Source: Ligilactobacillus saerimneri DSM 16049 (GTDB lineage: Bacteria; Bacillota; Bacilli; Lactobacillales; Lactobacillaceae). Taken from it: 43,937 nucleotides of DNA. The stretch spans positions 1-43,937 of the forward strand of contig NZ_AUHQ01000017.1 of NCBI RefSeq assembly GCF_000423265.1, in the 5' to 3' direction. The translations under genes and the position numbers were made by a program. Shown here piece by piece: positions 34,857 to 42,741 of the stretch (position 1 is the stretch's first letter; the number at the start of each line of letters is the position of its first letter). The notes under the pieces are model-generated. The model did not search any database. It worked only from the letters and a program-made list of their open reading frames with translations, and had not been told where the DNA came from.

Positions 34857-35714
34857 TCACTCCCAATCTAGTTTTTCTGTATTTCCATTAAGTGTCGTCC
34901 CTTGTAGGTTCCGAGGTGCTGCCAAATCATCAACATTGTAGTTAGTGCTGTTACTGTCATTTCCAGCTAACGCCCGTGAAGAATCAACTGTACCATCCAA
35001 TTCAATACTGAGCGTTTTATAGCCGTCAATTAGGCGCCACTTGTCAACTTCAAACTTTGGTTTGCCCGCCATCCGATAATCTAACGGTAATCGAACAATG
35101 CAAGTGTCCATGTCACTGTATTCAACGGTAGCAGGCACATCAACGTTGTGATAACCCCCAAACGATCCTTTCGGACCAGTCCCGATCCCATCAGGTTCGG
35201 TTCCCAGTGCGTACTCATAGTATCTAACCCTAACTTTAGGTTGTCTGTGTTGGTTGTGCTTGATAGTTACAGTGAATCCAGTAGGAATATATTGAGCAAC
35301 TAAATTTTCAATATTTTCCATCCGGTCATCTACCGTTGCAAAAGCCCCATACTTCTTACTATCACGAGCTAAGATGATCTCACTGTCTTTAGTAGCATTA
35401 GCTACAACTTCCCGAAATTGATTCTCGATATCCGTTTGCCTGGTCTCAACTTGCCCTTGTCGTTCTAGTAGGTCGTTTTTGGTCCGTGTGATATCAAGCT
35501 TAAAAGCCTGTTCATCATTGATCAGGTATTCAGATATTTTGGCACTGAATAACGTCCATTGAGCTATAGCTTCTCGAACATCATCGCCATACATTTTTTC
35601 ACGGAGCCATGTAGCAACCTGCATCGCCACCGTATCAATATTCCCTATTGATAAAACATTCATCAGTTTGTCTGTATCATCAGTAGTGATTGGTGTTTCA
35701 TCACGATAAGCCAT
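34857..35714 (-). CDS. Phage baseplate protein with BppU-like N-terminus and partial C-terminal FnIII
   Basis: The ATG at 35714 follows AAAGGAGGAAGAAG; 285 residues. The N-terminal part (about 1-75) is helical and resembles baseplate upper proteins. A coiled-coil segment (about 80-130) follows. A beta domain (about 150-240) contains Y-Y-E-Y-A-L-G-T-E-P and G-P-K-G-S-F-G-G, a motif that recurs in the protein at 33892-34338. The last residues, P-R-N-L-Q-G ... E-K-L-D-W-E, are strands A-B of a FnIII domain that continues in the next gene. The likely role is joining fibres to the tail tip. Confidence 0.65.
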   Translation of the reverse strand: MAYRDETPITTDDTDKLMNVLSIGNIDTVAMQVATWLREKMYGDDVREAIAQWTLFSAKISEYLINDEQAFKLDITRTKNDLLERQGQVETRQTDIENQFREVVANATKDSEIILARDSKKYGAFATVDDRMENIENLVAQYIPTGFTVTIKHNQHRQPKVRVRYYEYALGTEPDGIGTGPKGSFGGYHNVDVPATVEYSDMDTCIVRLPLDYRMAGKPKFEVDKWRLIDGYKTLSIELDGTVDSSRALAGNDSNSTNYNVDDLAAPRNLQGTTLNGNTEKLDWE

Positions 35715-35727
35715 CTTCTTCCTCCTT

Positions 35728-37563
35728 TCATTTAATAAGCGCTTTGAAGCGGTCACTGGCACCGGTGTTCATGTCGACATTACCGGTAATTCCTTTAACC
35801 GCCCCTTTACTTGTGTATTGCCATAAGTCATACGGGTGAGTTGGTTTCAAGCTGTTAGCCAAACTACCATCATTTTGACCATAAGACGGGATCCAGATTG
35901 CTCCTGGCCGAGATACGTTTAAATTGAAGCTGTCATATAAATGATTAGCAATGTAAAGAACAATTTTGCTGTCAGGGATTCCTAATGAATTCAATTTATT
36001 CATGTAGGCTTCCACCCCAGCTCGCATCTGGCTAACATCACCATTCATTTCCACGCTCTCGATATCGATCGCATAAAAAAGAGGTTGCTGCTTGCCTGCA
36101 ACAACCTGCTGAGTGCGGTTATAAAAATCTTGTGCTTCAACTTGCGCATCAGCTGTTGAAACGGCGGCAAAGTACGCATAGACTGCATATTTTCCGCCTG
36201 CGGCGATACATTTTTGCAAGTTCTCCATGTATTTCAAATCTTGGTGAGTTGAGCCATGTTGAACCCTAATAATACTTAGGGTAACATCATCTGCAACCAC
36301 CGCCGGCCAGTCAATTACGCCTTGCCATTCTGATACGTCGATAATTTTACCAACATGTTGTTCATTACCACCACTCAATGCATCTAACTGCCGTTGTAGT
36401 TCTGCAATGGTCTTTTCATATTGGCTTCTAAAATCATTCAAGCTCTGGGTGTCTTGTTGGTGTTGTTTTTCCAAGTTCCCGATATTAGCTTGTAATAAAC
36501 CAATCTTATTGCGTTGATCCCGAATCACTTTCAAAATATTTGCTTGAACATTGTTGCGATAGTCCAGAATTGTCTTAGCCCGGTTGTTTAAAGTAACCTG
36601 TGTCACCTGATCTTTATCAAACGGATAGTATTGGTAGGCGACTACTTCAACTTCAGTGATATAGCCATCCTCACGTACTTCTACCCGTCTGACATCCCCA
36701 GGAACTGGCTCCTCCCGCGTATTTAAAACAGCTTCAATAGTTAAGGCTGGTTCAGGTGAAAGCTGGGTTAAAGCATACTGGCGCATGTTATTAGCGTCAG
36801 TAAAACGCTCATCAGATACATCATCGCCCCAATGAACCCCGTAGCGTTGAATCGAATCAGAATTCTCGACGACAAACGGATTAAAATAATAGCCCGCATT
36901 ATCGCCTTCTTTTTCTTTGCCCAGTGCTCGTACCTTGTTCACAATTCCGGTTGAATCGTAGGTCAATTTAACTTCACTAGCGTTGTTCAAGTAATCAATC
37001 CGGTTACTATTGTTAGTCGTAAAAGCGTTCTGCTGATACACCTTGATTAGCTTGTTATCCGGATAGATCACTGCATCAGGCCAGGCTTCGGTGATTTTAG
37101 CCAGGATATCCTTGCCAGAGCAATTACCTAAGTCGGTGATTTGATGTTTGTCAAAGCTCCCGATAACCTGCCAAGTAAAACCTAGCTCATTACCATTCAA
37201 ACCAAAGGCTAAAACATCATTAACCGTATATGTTAAAGTTCCAGACTTAACTGCACTCTGTCTAACCCGTTGAATCTCGCTATAAATATGTGTAGCCACA
37301 ATTTGTTTGGTCGCAATTCGGTTCTGATGATCATCCACGCTCTGCTTAATAACAAACTGTTGCCCTTTCCAAATAATAGTTGCCTCTGGTTCTAACATCT
37401 GATAAGCCAAAGACCCATCATTAATCGCTGTCAGTTGTAGTTGCCAGGTCGAGTTTTTCTCCCATGAAACAACAAAGGTCCCATTTGGATAGTAGTTAAG
37501 AGGTTCCTGATTGGTGCTATTCAACCCCTTAACCAGAATCTTTTCACTAATCAATGTAGACAA
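35728..37563 (-). CDS. Tail-associated lysin: tail-tip hub domain plus GH25 muramidase
   Basis: 611 residues. The N-terminal two-thirds (about 1-340) match the tail-tip (Tal/gp18-type, prophage endopeptidase tail) fold, with S-W-E-K-N-S-T-W near the start. A coiled coil follows (about 345-405). The C-terminal domain (about 415-611) is GH25: I-I-D-V-S-E-W-Q-G-V-I-D-W near its start, and Y-A-I-D-I-E with the paired acidic catalytic residues. It would plug the tail tube and cut the cell wall locally during DNA entry. It overlaps the Dit gene by 17 bases. The endolysin is a second GH25-type enzyme, so the phage carries the same chemistry for entry and exit. Confidence 0.88.
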   Translation of the reverse strand: MSTLISEKILVKGLNSTNQEPLNYYPNGTFVVSWEKNSTWQLQLTAINDGSLAYQMLEPEATIIWKGQQFVIKQSVDDHQNRIATKQIVATHIYSEIQRVRQSAVKSGTLTYTVNDVLAFGLNGNELGFTWQVIGSFDKHQITDLGNCSGKDILAKITEAWPDAVIYPDNKLIKVYQQNAFTTNNSNRIDYLNNASEVKLTYDSTGIVNKVRALGKEKEGDNAGYYFNPFVVENSDSIQRYGVHWGDDVSDERFTDANNMRQYALTQLSPEPALTIEAVLNTREEPVPGDVRRVEVREDGYITEVEVVAYQYYPFDKDQVTQVTLNNRAKTILDYRNNVQANILKVIRDQRNKIGLLQANIGNLEKQHQQDTQSLNDFRSQYEKTIAELQRQLDALSGGNEQHVGKIIDVSEWQGVIDWPAVVADDVTLSIIRVQHGSTHQDLKYMENLQKCIAAGGKYAVYAYFAAVSTADAQVEAQDFYNRTQQVVAGKQQPLFYAIDIESVEMNGDVSQMRAGVEAYMNKLNSLGIPDSKIVLYIANHLYDSFNLNVSRPGAIWIPSYGQNDGSLANSLKPTHPYDLWQYTSKGAVKGITGNVDMNTGASDRFKALIK

Positions 37564-38383
37564 ACGGGAAGCTAAAAATCATTTCCGTCTCAGCTGCACC
37601 ACCCACTGAGATTTTATTCCAACCCGGATCTAGCACCAGGTTACCAAAGTTTGTCTTCCCGCTAGCAGGACTGCCGTTTAGGTAAGTATTAATCCCATCT
37701 AAAACAATGGTGTCTTGCATGGACACCTGGTCATTAAAAGCCCAGTTGCTACCGTTCGTTTCATTTTGAACATTGATATCGCTCCCTTGAAACTTCATCT
37801 TAAGCTTCAGATCATTTTTTTGCATGTACGGATCAATTGGAATGTCACTGGGATTGTAGACACTGAAAGCATTATTTCTAAAAAGAAAAGCATCCCCTGT
37901 CAATACAGGTAGATGCCAACCCAAAGGATAATCATCCCAAATATCTTTTTGTTCATCCGACCGATAGCGGGAAAACTTATACCCACTCGGATTTTCAAAT
38001 GCAATTGTGATCTGTGCATACTTGGCTAACGGTTCGGCTGGTTCGATGTCAAACGAAGTCGGGATAACATAGTTAACCTTCATCCTTTCGGCATCAGTCC
38101 TGAGCCGATACAAGTGCTTTTGCATAAACAACTGATAAATTTCTTGCCGTAAAGCTTTGTAGTGGTAGTAGTTCCGATACCGAAGCAAAAACTTAGCCGT
38201 AACTGTATTTTTACTGGTCGTTGAATAATAGAAAACACTGCTATCCACTCCACTATATTCCTGATAGTAATTGGTCTGAACTGGGGTATCCGTTAGACTT
38301 AAAAATTTTAGCCCAGGAATCTTAGTTGAGATTTCAAATTCCTTACTATCTTTATCCAGTTGTACATATAACTGTGGATCCAT
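37547..38383 (-). CDS. Distal tail protein (Dit)
   Basis: 278 residues, typical for siphophage Dit. The central part has F-L-L-R-Y-R-N-Y-Y-H-Y-K-A-L-R-Q-E-I-Y and a P-T-S-F-D-I-E-P block. The C-terminal half is beta-rich with an N-x-G-x-x-x-D-P-G-x-N end, the carbohydrate-module-like part of the family. Dit rings form the hub between tail tube and tip. It lies 4 bases after the tape measure gene and overlaps the tail-tip gene, the normal order. Confidence 0.87.
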   Translation of the reverse strand: MDPQLYVQLDKDSKEFEISTKIPGLKFLSLTDTPVQTNYYQEYSGVDSSVFYYSTTSKNTVTAKFLLRYRNYYHYKALRQEIYQLFMQKHLYRLRTDAERMKVNYVIPTSFDIEPAEPLAKYAQITIAFENPSGYKFSRYRSDEQKDIWDDYPLGWHLPVLTGDAFLFRNNAFSVYNPSDIPIDPYMQKNDLKLKMKFQGSDINVQNETNGSNWAFNDQVSMQDTIVLDGINTYLNGSPASGKTNFGNLVLDPGWNKISVGGAAETEMIFSFPFVYID

Positions 38384-38387
38384 TCAC

Positions 38388-41300
38388 TCACCACCCTTGA
38401 TAATCACGCATGCCTTTATCGACTGCGATTCGCTTGTACAGACTGTTTAAATCTGTTCCTTTGTTTTGTTTCAATACATTTAATTGTTCTTCATTGACTC
38501 CGAGGATCTTAGCCATCAGATCGATTGCTAGCTTGAATCCTTGTTCTAGCTTCTGGTTAGCATCGTCTTGGCGTGGTTGCACCACATGCTGAGCATGATT
38601 ATCCGACTGAGCGAAATAATCTAACGACCGTTGCATTAACTGGTAAGCTCGTGACCGTTTGGATAAGTCCAATGGAATTACCATTTCGGGCAAGTTTCCT
38701 TCGGCTACTTCATACATCCCATGGTTAGCAATCAAACCGCCATTAGCATAGCCGTGACCATTGCCTAAGAATGAAAGGCTAGAGCCGTAACGATGTCTAG
38801 CGTAATTCAACCCTGCCAACAAGTTATCGTAACCGTTCCAAATATTGTGATGACCAGGTAAAGCATTACTATTAAATGTGCTCCGCTTAGTTTGCATCAA
38901 CCCTAAAGCTGGTCCTGATCCGTCACCATCAGGATCCGCTCCTGGTTGCTTAGCATGAGGATTACCACCTGATTCAGTCTTAATCTGACGCAAGACTCTA
39001 GCAATCATCGACTCACTGGTTGATAACCCCAATTTACCGAGAGCCTTTTTAACGTATGGTCGCCACCGTGCTACCCCTGAACCACCAGGATTAGCAGCAC
39101 CACTTTCTTCATATCCCTTCAATAACTTAGCAAAGGCATCTTTAACCGGTTTAATGATTGACTTCTTAGCCAGATCACGGGTGTCATCCATCAAAGTTGA
39201 ATGAGTAAAGTCAAATGCTTGGACGCTGGTCCAGCGCTTGAACCCATTATTTATCCATTCAACTGGCTTCTTTAAGGTATCAAGCATACTGTCAGCAATG
39301 TCTAAGACCTTGTCTTTAATTCCACTTAGTAATCCTGATAATGAAAAGCCTGTTCCTTTAGCATATCCTGGAAGGATTCCAGTGTAACTACCACTTAATA
39401 CTCTAGCTGTGTCTTGTGCATTTAAGACCTGTTCACCCTGATTCAAGTGCGTGACTTCCGCCCCTCGTTGACCAACAATCCGGGCAGTCTTAGCCCATGG
39501 TGTGTAAACCAATTCGGGACCAGCTTCCCCAACCAGGGACAATCCAGTTTTGGCCACACCACCAGTAGCGTGTGCGGATATCAGTGATTGTTCTTGATAT
39601 CCTTTAACACCACCGCTAAACGAACCGCCAAAGGCTTTAACAATTCCCGACCACGCATCAGATAAGAACTTCAAGGTATTATGAACGGCTGCGCCCCATT
39701 TATTGTAGGCTTTAATTCCGTTGTTACCTTCAGCTACCACGTTGCTAGAAACCGACTTGTTTTGTTTCGATGCTTCATCAACCACTTGGTCATGCTTCGA
39801 TTTAGCACTTGAAACCGTCTTGTTCTTGGCTTCCTTGGCCGCTTCAATCGTGACATCACGTTCACTCTTAGCGTTCGCAATATCTTTTTCCATCATGGAC
39901 TTGGTATAACCAGGAATGTCCTGATGCATCTTTTCGTATTGCGCTTTCTTTTCTTCGTAGTTCTTCTTTGCTTGCGTTACGGTTTCTTTCCGTGTCTTCT
40001 CCGCATTCTTAATAATCCGGTTCGCTTCCTTGGCTGACTTATTGATTAAGTCCTTGGCTTCCTTATCTGTTAGCTTACCTTTATCAGAACTCAGCTTTTT
40101 AAGGATCTCTTTTTGCTGCTTGGAACTAGAACCCATTTCCTTAGCGATTGACTTTGACAAGGTCTTCAGTTTCTTTAACCGCGTCTTGTTATACGATTCA
40201 GTAACTTTTTCTTTAGCCTTAGCTGTTTCTTTAGTGACCTTCTCTTGATCTTTCTTTTCCTGTTGGGCAAGCTTAGTCCGTTTCTTCTTGTATTGCTCTT
40301 GAATCTTACGGACTGCTTCTTCGCCTTTATAGGTTTTCTGACCGATCTTGACATAACCAGCCGCTTTAGCATTGCTGATAGCTGTTGCTTCCTGGGCGGC
40401 TAAGTTCTTACGTCGATTCTTGTACGTATTAGCAATGCTTTCCAGCTTCTTCTCACTCTGGTTAGTGATTGACTGTAACTTCTTATTATAGTTATCAGTT
40501 TGCTTGGTTAAACTCTGATAAGTCTCCTGATTCTTCTTTTTCCGCTTATCATCGGCAGCATTGATATCCTTAATGTATTGGTCGTATTGTTGCTTGCTGA
40601 TTTTATGCTGTTTGTACATTTCTTCAACAGCTTTCTTTTCTAAATCAGCGCGTTTTTTCGACTGGGTTTGTGCTGTCTTAAGAATGGAAGCATAATACTT
40701 TTTCAATTCATTAGCCGACTTATCCAGGCTCTTTTTATCCGTCTTAACAGACATTTTAATAGCTGCCAAATCAGTTTTATTCATAGTCTTACTCAGATCA
40801 CGGACAATGGATTTTTGGGCTTTAGTTAGGGAGCTTTTACTTACTTTCACACCTTTAAAGTTTACTGTTGCTCCGCTAGTGCTAATTAACATTTCATTTT
40901 TAGAGACCTTCTTCTGTGCCTTTTTAAGGGCTTTATGAGTTCCTTCAATGATTTTTTGGACAGTCTTAGATGAGCCTACAACTTCCCCGAGTTGTGAACC
41001 TATAATTGCTCCCATTGGTCCACCTGTAGCAAAGCCAATACCAGCGCCTATTGCCATTCCGGCTGATTTGCTTACTGCGGCCATTTTACTGTCGGTAGTA
41101 CCACTTTTTATAGCCGAGCGAATTGATAAGCCTATATCTATTGCTGAAATACCCAAACCTACTATATTACCGACGTTTCTTCCTAGCCATTTTGTAGCAT
41201 TTAACAGCTTAGATGATTTTGTGGCTACATCAGCGCTCTTAGCCACACCAGTAGCAACAGCTCCAGATGTTGCAATCTCCGATTCTACTTCTTTAGCAAC

Positions 41301-42176
41301 ATTAGTGCCAACACCCTTAGCCTTACCACCTGTCGTAGGAATATTAGTAGCTACTTCTTCAACCGCTTCACTAGCTTTACTTGCACTCTTCACAGGCGTT
41401 TCAGTATAGGCATTGCTTGCGGCCGTCTTAGCTTCGGCTAGTTTTTGATATTCAGCAGTTAGTGAAGCCACTTCGGTTTGCTCTGTTACTATTTTTGACT
41501 TAAAACCACCAAAAACTTCTACTAACTTCTGCATCTTTAAAGTAAAATTAACTACTTTGTCAATTACCCACAATCTAGCTGATAACTTAATAGCATCCCA
41601 AAGTATTGACCGATACTTCACAGCACCTTCCGCTACTTTCAGAATCCAACTAGCCACTTCACCAATTCCAGAAGCAGCACTTTTAACACTTTCCTGGAAA
41701 TCCTTCTGACTAAACAAGTCACTCAGTGACTTAGTGGCTTCTGTCATGTAAGGAAGTAATTCTGCCCCAAACTTGATTTCTAAGTCTTCCCAAGCTTTTT
41801 TGAACTTCTCAGTATTGGCTTGAGCCGTTTCAGAGTTCTTTTGTGCTAGTGTTTGAACGTACTTTCCCTTATCAGCGGCTGCCTGGGTTTTCTCGGTTAA
41901 CTCTCCTAAGCGTTTTGAGTTTTCAGCTAGGATCATCCCGGCTTGTTGACCGGTTGTCCCAAACAGAGCATTGAAGATGGCATTCTTGTCAGCCCCTTCC
42001 ATATCCTGCGTATGCTTATTCAACACGCCCATGATGTCCGTTAAAGACCGCAAGTTTCCGCTAGCATCGACAATTTCATTCTTCTTAATTCCTAGTTTAC
42101 CAAGGACTGAGTTCTTACTATCAATATTTTTTACCGCAGAAACTAACGAATTAATAACTTTTCGCAGACCTGTACC
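38388..42176 (-). CDS. Tape measure protein, exon 2 (with lytic transglycosylase domain)
   Basis: 1262 codons after the predicted 3' splice site at 42177/42176. The exon opens with G-T-G-L-R-K-V-I-N-S-L-V, which continues exon 1. Hydrophobic and Gly-rich segments (about 340-400) are followed by a long Lys/Glu/Ala coiled coil (about 440-800). Near the C-terminus an SLT lytic transglycosylase domain (about 1040-1150) has I-K-T-E-S-G-G-N-P with the catalytic Glu, then G-P-A-L-G-L-M-Q. The tape measure sets tail length and its enzyme may open the wall during injection. Read alone, the frame could begin inside the intron, but that would be an artefact. Confidence 0.87.
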   Translation of the reverse strand, partial: GTGLRKVINSLVSAVKNIDSKNSVLGKLGIKKNEIVDASGNLRSLTDIMGVLNKHTQDMEGADKNAIFNALFGTTGQQAGMILAENSKRLGELTEKTQAAADKGKYVQTLAQKNSETAQANTEKFKKAWEDLEIKFGAELLPYMTEATKSLSDLFSQKDFQESVKSAASGIGEVASWILKVAEGAVKYRSILWDAIKLSARLWVIDKVVNFTLKMQKLVEVFGGFKSKIVTEQTEVASLTAEYQKLAEAKTAASNAYTETPVKSASKASEAVEEVATNIPTTGGKAKGVGTNVAKEVESEIATSGAVATGVAKSADVATKSSKLLNATKWLGRNVGNIVGLGISAIDIGLSIRSAIKSGTTDSKMAAVSKSAGMAIGAGIGFATGGPMGAIIGSQLGEVVGSSKTVQKIIEGTHKALKKAQKKVSKNEMLISTSGATVNFKGVKVSKSSLTKAQKSIVRDLSKTMNKTDLAAIKMSVKTDKKSLDKSANELKKYYASILKTAQTQSKKRADLEKKAVEEMYKQHKISKQQYDQYIKDINAADDKRKKKNQETYQSLTKQTDNYNKKLQSITNQSEKKLESIANTYKNRRKNLAAQEATAISNAKAAGYVKIGQKTYKGEEAVRKIQEQYKKKRTKLAQQEKKDQEKVTKETAKAKEKVTESYNKTRLKKLKTLSKSIAKEMGSSSKQQKEILKKLSSDKGKLTDKEAKDLINKSAKEANRIIKNAEKTRKETVTQAKKNYEEKKAQYEKMHQDIPGYTKSMMEKDIANAKSERDVTIEAAKEAKNKTVSSAKSKHDQVVDEASKQNKSVSSNVVAEGNNGIKAYNKWGAAVHNTLKFLSDAWSGIVKAFGGSFSGGVKGYQEQSLISAHATGGVAKTGLSLVGEAGPELVYTPWAKTARIVGQRGAEVTHLNQGEQVLNAQDTARVLSGSYTGILPGYAKGTGFSLSGLLSGIKDKVLDIADSMLDTLKKPVEWINNGFKRWTSVQAFDFTHSTLMDDTRDLAKKSIIKPVKDAFAKLLKGYEESGAANPGGSGVARWRPYVKKALGKLGLSTSESMIARVLRQIKTESGGNPHAKQPGADPDGDGSGPALGLMQTKRSTFNSNALPGHHNIWNGYDNLLAGLNYARHRYGSSLSFLGNGHGYANGGLIANHGMYEVAEGNLPEMVIPLDLSKRSRAYQLMQRSLDYFAQSDNHAQHVVQPRQDDANQKLEQGFKLAIDLMAKILGVNEEQLNVLKQNKGTDLNSLYKRIAVDKGMRDYQGW

Positions 42177-42247
42177 CAACATGTTACCGTACGGGCTCTT
42201 TATCCCGCACTTCACTATGTTTCCATAGTGTTCAGACTATCTTTTCA

Positions 42248-42258
42248 TCCTTGAAAGT
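42248..42258 (-). repeat. 3' strand of the P8 helix closing the cassette loop
   Basis: Pairs perfectly over 11 bases with 42545-42555. Everything between the two strands (promoter -10, gene, terminator) sits in the loop, so it can be present without disturbing the ribozyme core. Confidence 0.8.
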
Positions 42259-42264
42259 TGGCAT

Positions 42265-42287
42265 AAAAAAAGAGTCCTTATGGACTC
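42265..42287 (-). terminator. Intrinsic terminator inside the intron, after the intron-encoded gene
   Basis: GAGTCC (42272-42277) and GGACTC (42282-42287) form a perfect 6-bp stem with a 4-base loop, followed on the minus strand by seven T (42271-42265). It lies 8 bases past the stop codon of the intron gene and before the P8 and P7 3' strands. Confidence 0.85.
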
Positions 42288-42295
42288 ACAATTAA

Positions 42296-42493
42296 TCATA
42301 ATAATTTACTGAATATTCCACCGATAAATGAAATAAATCCAACAATTACAAAAGCAGGAATGAGCAACTCGTCAATGGAAGTGATCCCCATATTTGAAAG
42401 AGGCCATACTATTACAGCGGCAAATAATATAGCAAAAATAAAAATAAGCATAAGTTCCTTGCCGTCACCTTTTTTCGGTTTATACAGTTTCAT
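42296..42493 (-). CDS. Intron-encoded small membrane protein, unknown function
   Basis: The ATG at 42493 follows GGAGGTGG at 5 bases; an ATG at 42508 lies upstream of that site and is not chosen. 65 residues. A basic, charged start (M-K-L-Y-K-P-K-K-G-D-G-K) is followed by a membrane helix (about 14-32), a short loop (S-N-M-G-I-T-S-I-D-E) and a second helix (about 43-64) ending in lysine. No homing endonuclease motif (LAGLIDADG, GIY-YIG or HNH) is present. The gene lies in the P8 loop of the group I intron, with its own -10 box and terminator. I do not recognise the family; a membrane-acting phage accessory protein, for example in superinfection exclusion, is a guess. Confidence 0.72.
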   Translation of the reverse strand: MKLYKPKKGDGKELMLIFIFAILFAAVIVWPLSNMGITSIDELLIPAFVIVGFISFIGGIFSKLL

Positions 42494-42536
42494 TACTTCC
42501 ACCTCCATTGGCGTTATCCGTTTCTTTCTATATTTA

Positions 42537-42545
42537 ATTATATCA
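42537..42545 (-). promoter_or_regulatory. Extended -10 promoter of the intron-encoded gene
   Basis: On the minus strand TGATATAAT is a TGn extension plus a perfect TATAAT. No good -35 is seen at 17 bases, which extended -10 promoters can tolerate. The TG falls at the edge of the P8 helix. The -10 ends 44 bases before the ATG. Confidence 0.6.
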
Positions 42546-42741
42546 CTTTCAAGGAGTTTTGCCTTCGTGGAAATTTCGGCATGAACAATGTTTTTAGCCT
42601 ACTCTTTCTAGTCGTTACACCTTCCTCAGGTTTCCCTTGAGGCTTGGCTCGGGATCAACTTGCCATTGCTGGTTTAGCCTTCCCCGAATTAACAAAATGC
42701 TTGTTCAAAGCGATTACTCGCTAAGCGGCCAGTTTTACCAA

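Larger units (their letters stand above)
42177..42741 (-). ncRNA. Group I intron (subgroup IA-like) in the tape measure gene
   Basis: Splice sites are placed at 42742/42741 (after GGCU) and 42177/42176 (last base G), which joins two frames in register. Core marks on the minus strand: GGCAAGTTGATCCCGAGCC (P4-P5-P6 region). P6 is CCTCAAGG-GAAA-CCTGAGG (about 42625-42643). The P7 strands are GACTA and TAGTC (42607-42613 with 42234-42239). P8 is closed by an 11-bp perfect helix (42545-42555 with 42248-42258), and a P9 hairpin CACTATG-GAAA-CATAGTG lies near the 3' end. P1 pairs exon GGCU with intron GGCC, including the U-G at the splice site; P10 pairs ACU with exon GGU. The P8 loop holds a small gene. 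Confidence 0.9.

Noticed and set aside
34857-34862. The FnIII junctions as simple sequencing errors
   Set aside because: Two independent errors at the same structural position, each with a stop, a GGGAG and an ATG at identical spacing, are unlikely, although resequencing would settle it.
40948-41409. A 153-codon plus-strand frame opposite the tape measure gene
   Set aside because: It is a shadow of the alanine/valine-rich coding strand, has no ribosome binding site and no recognisable family.
42177-42215. Reading the tape measure as two separate genes, the second starting inside the intervening sequence
   Set aside because: The start would lie in the P9/3' part of the intron without a ribosome binding site, and splicing restores one continuous conserved frame.
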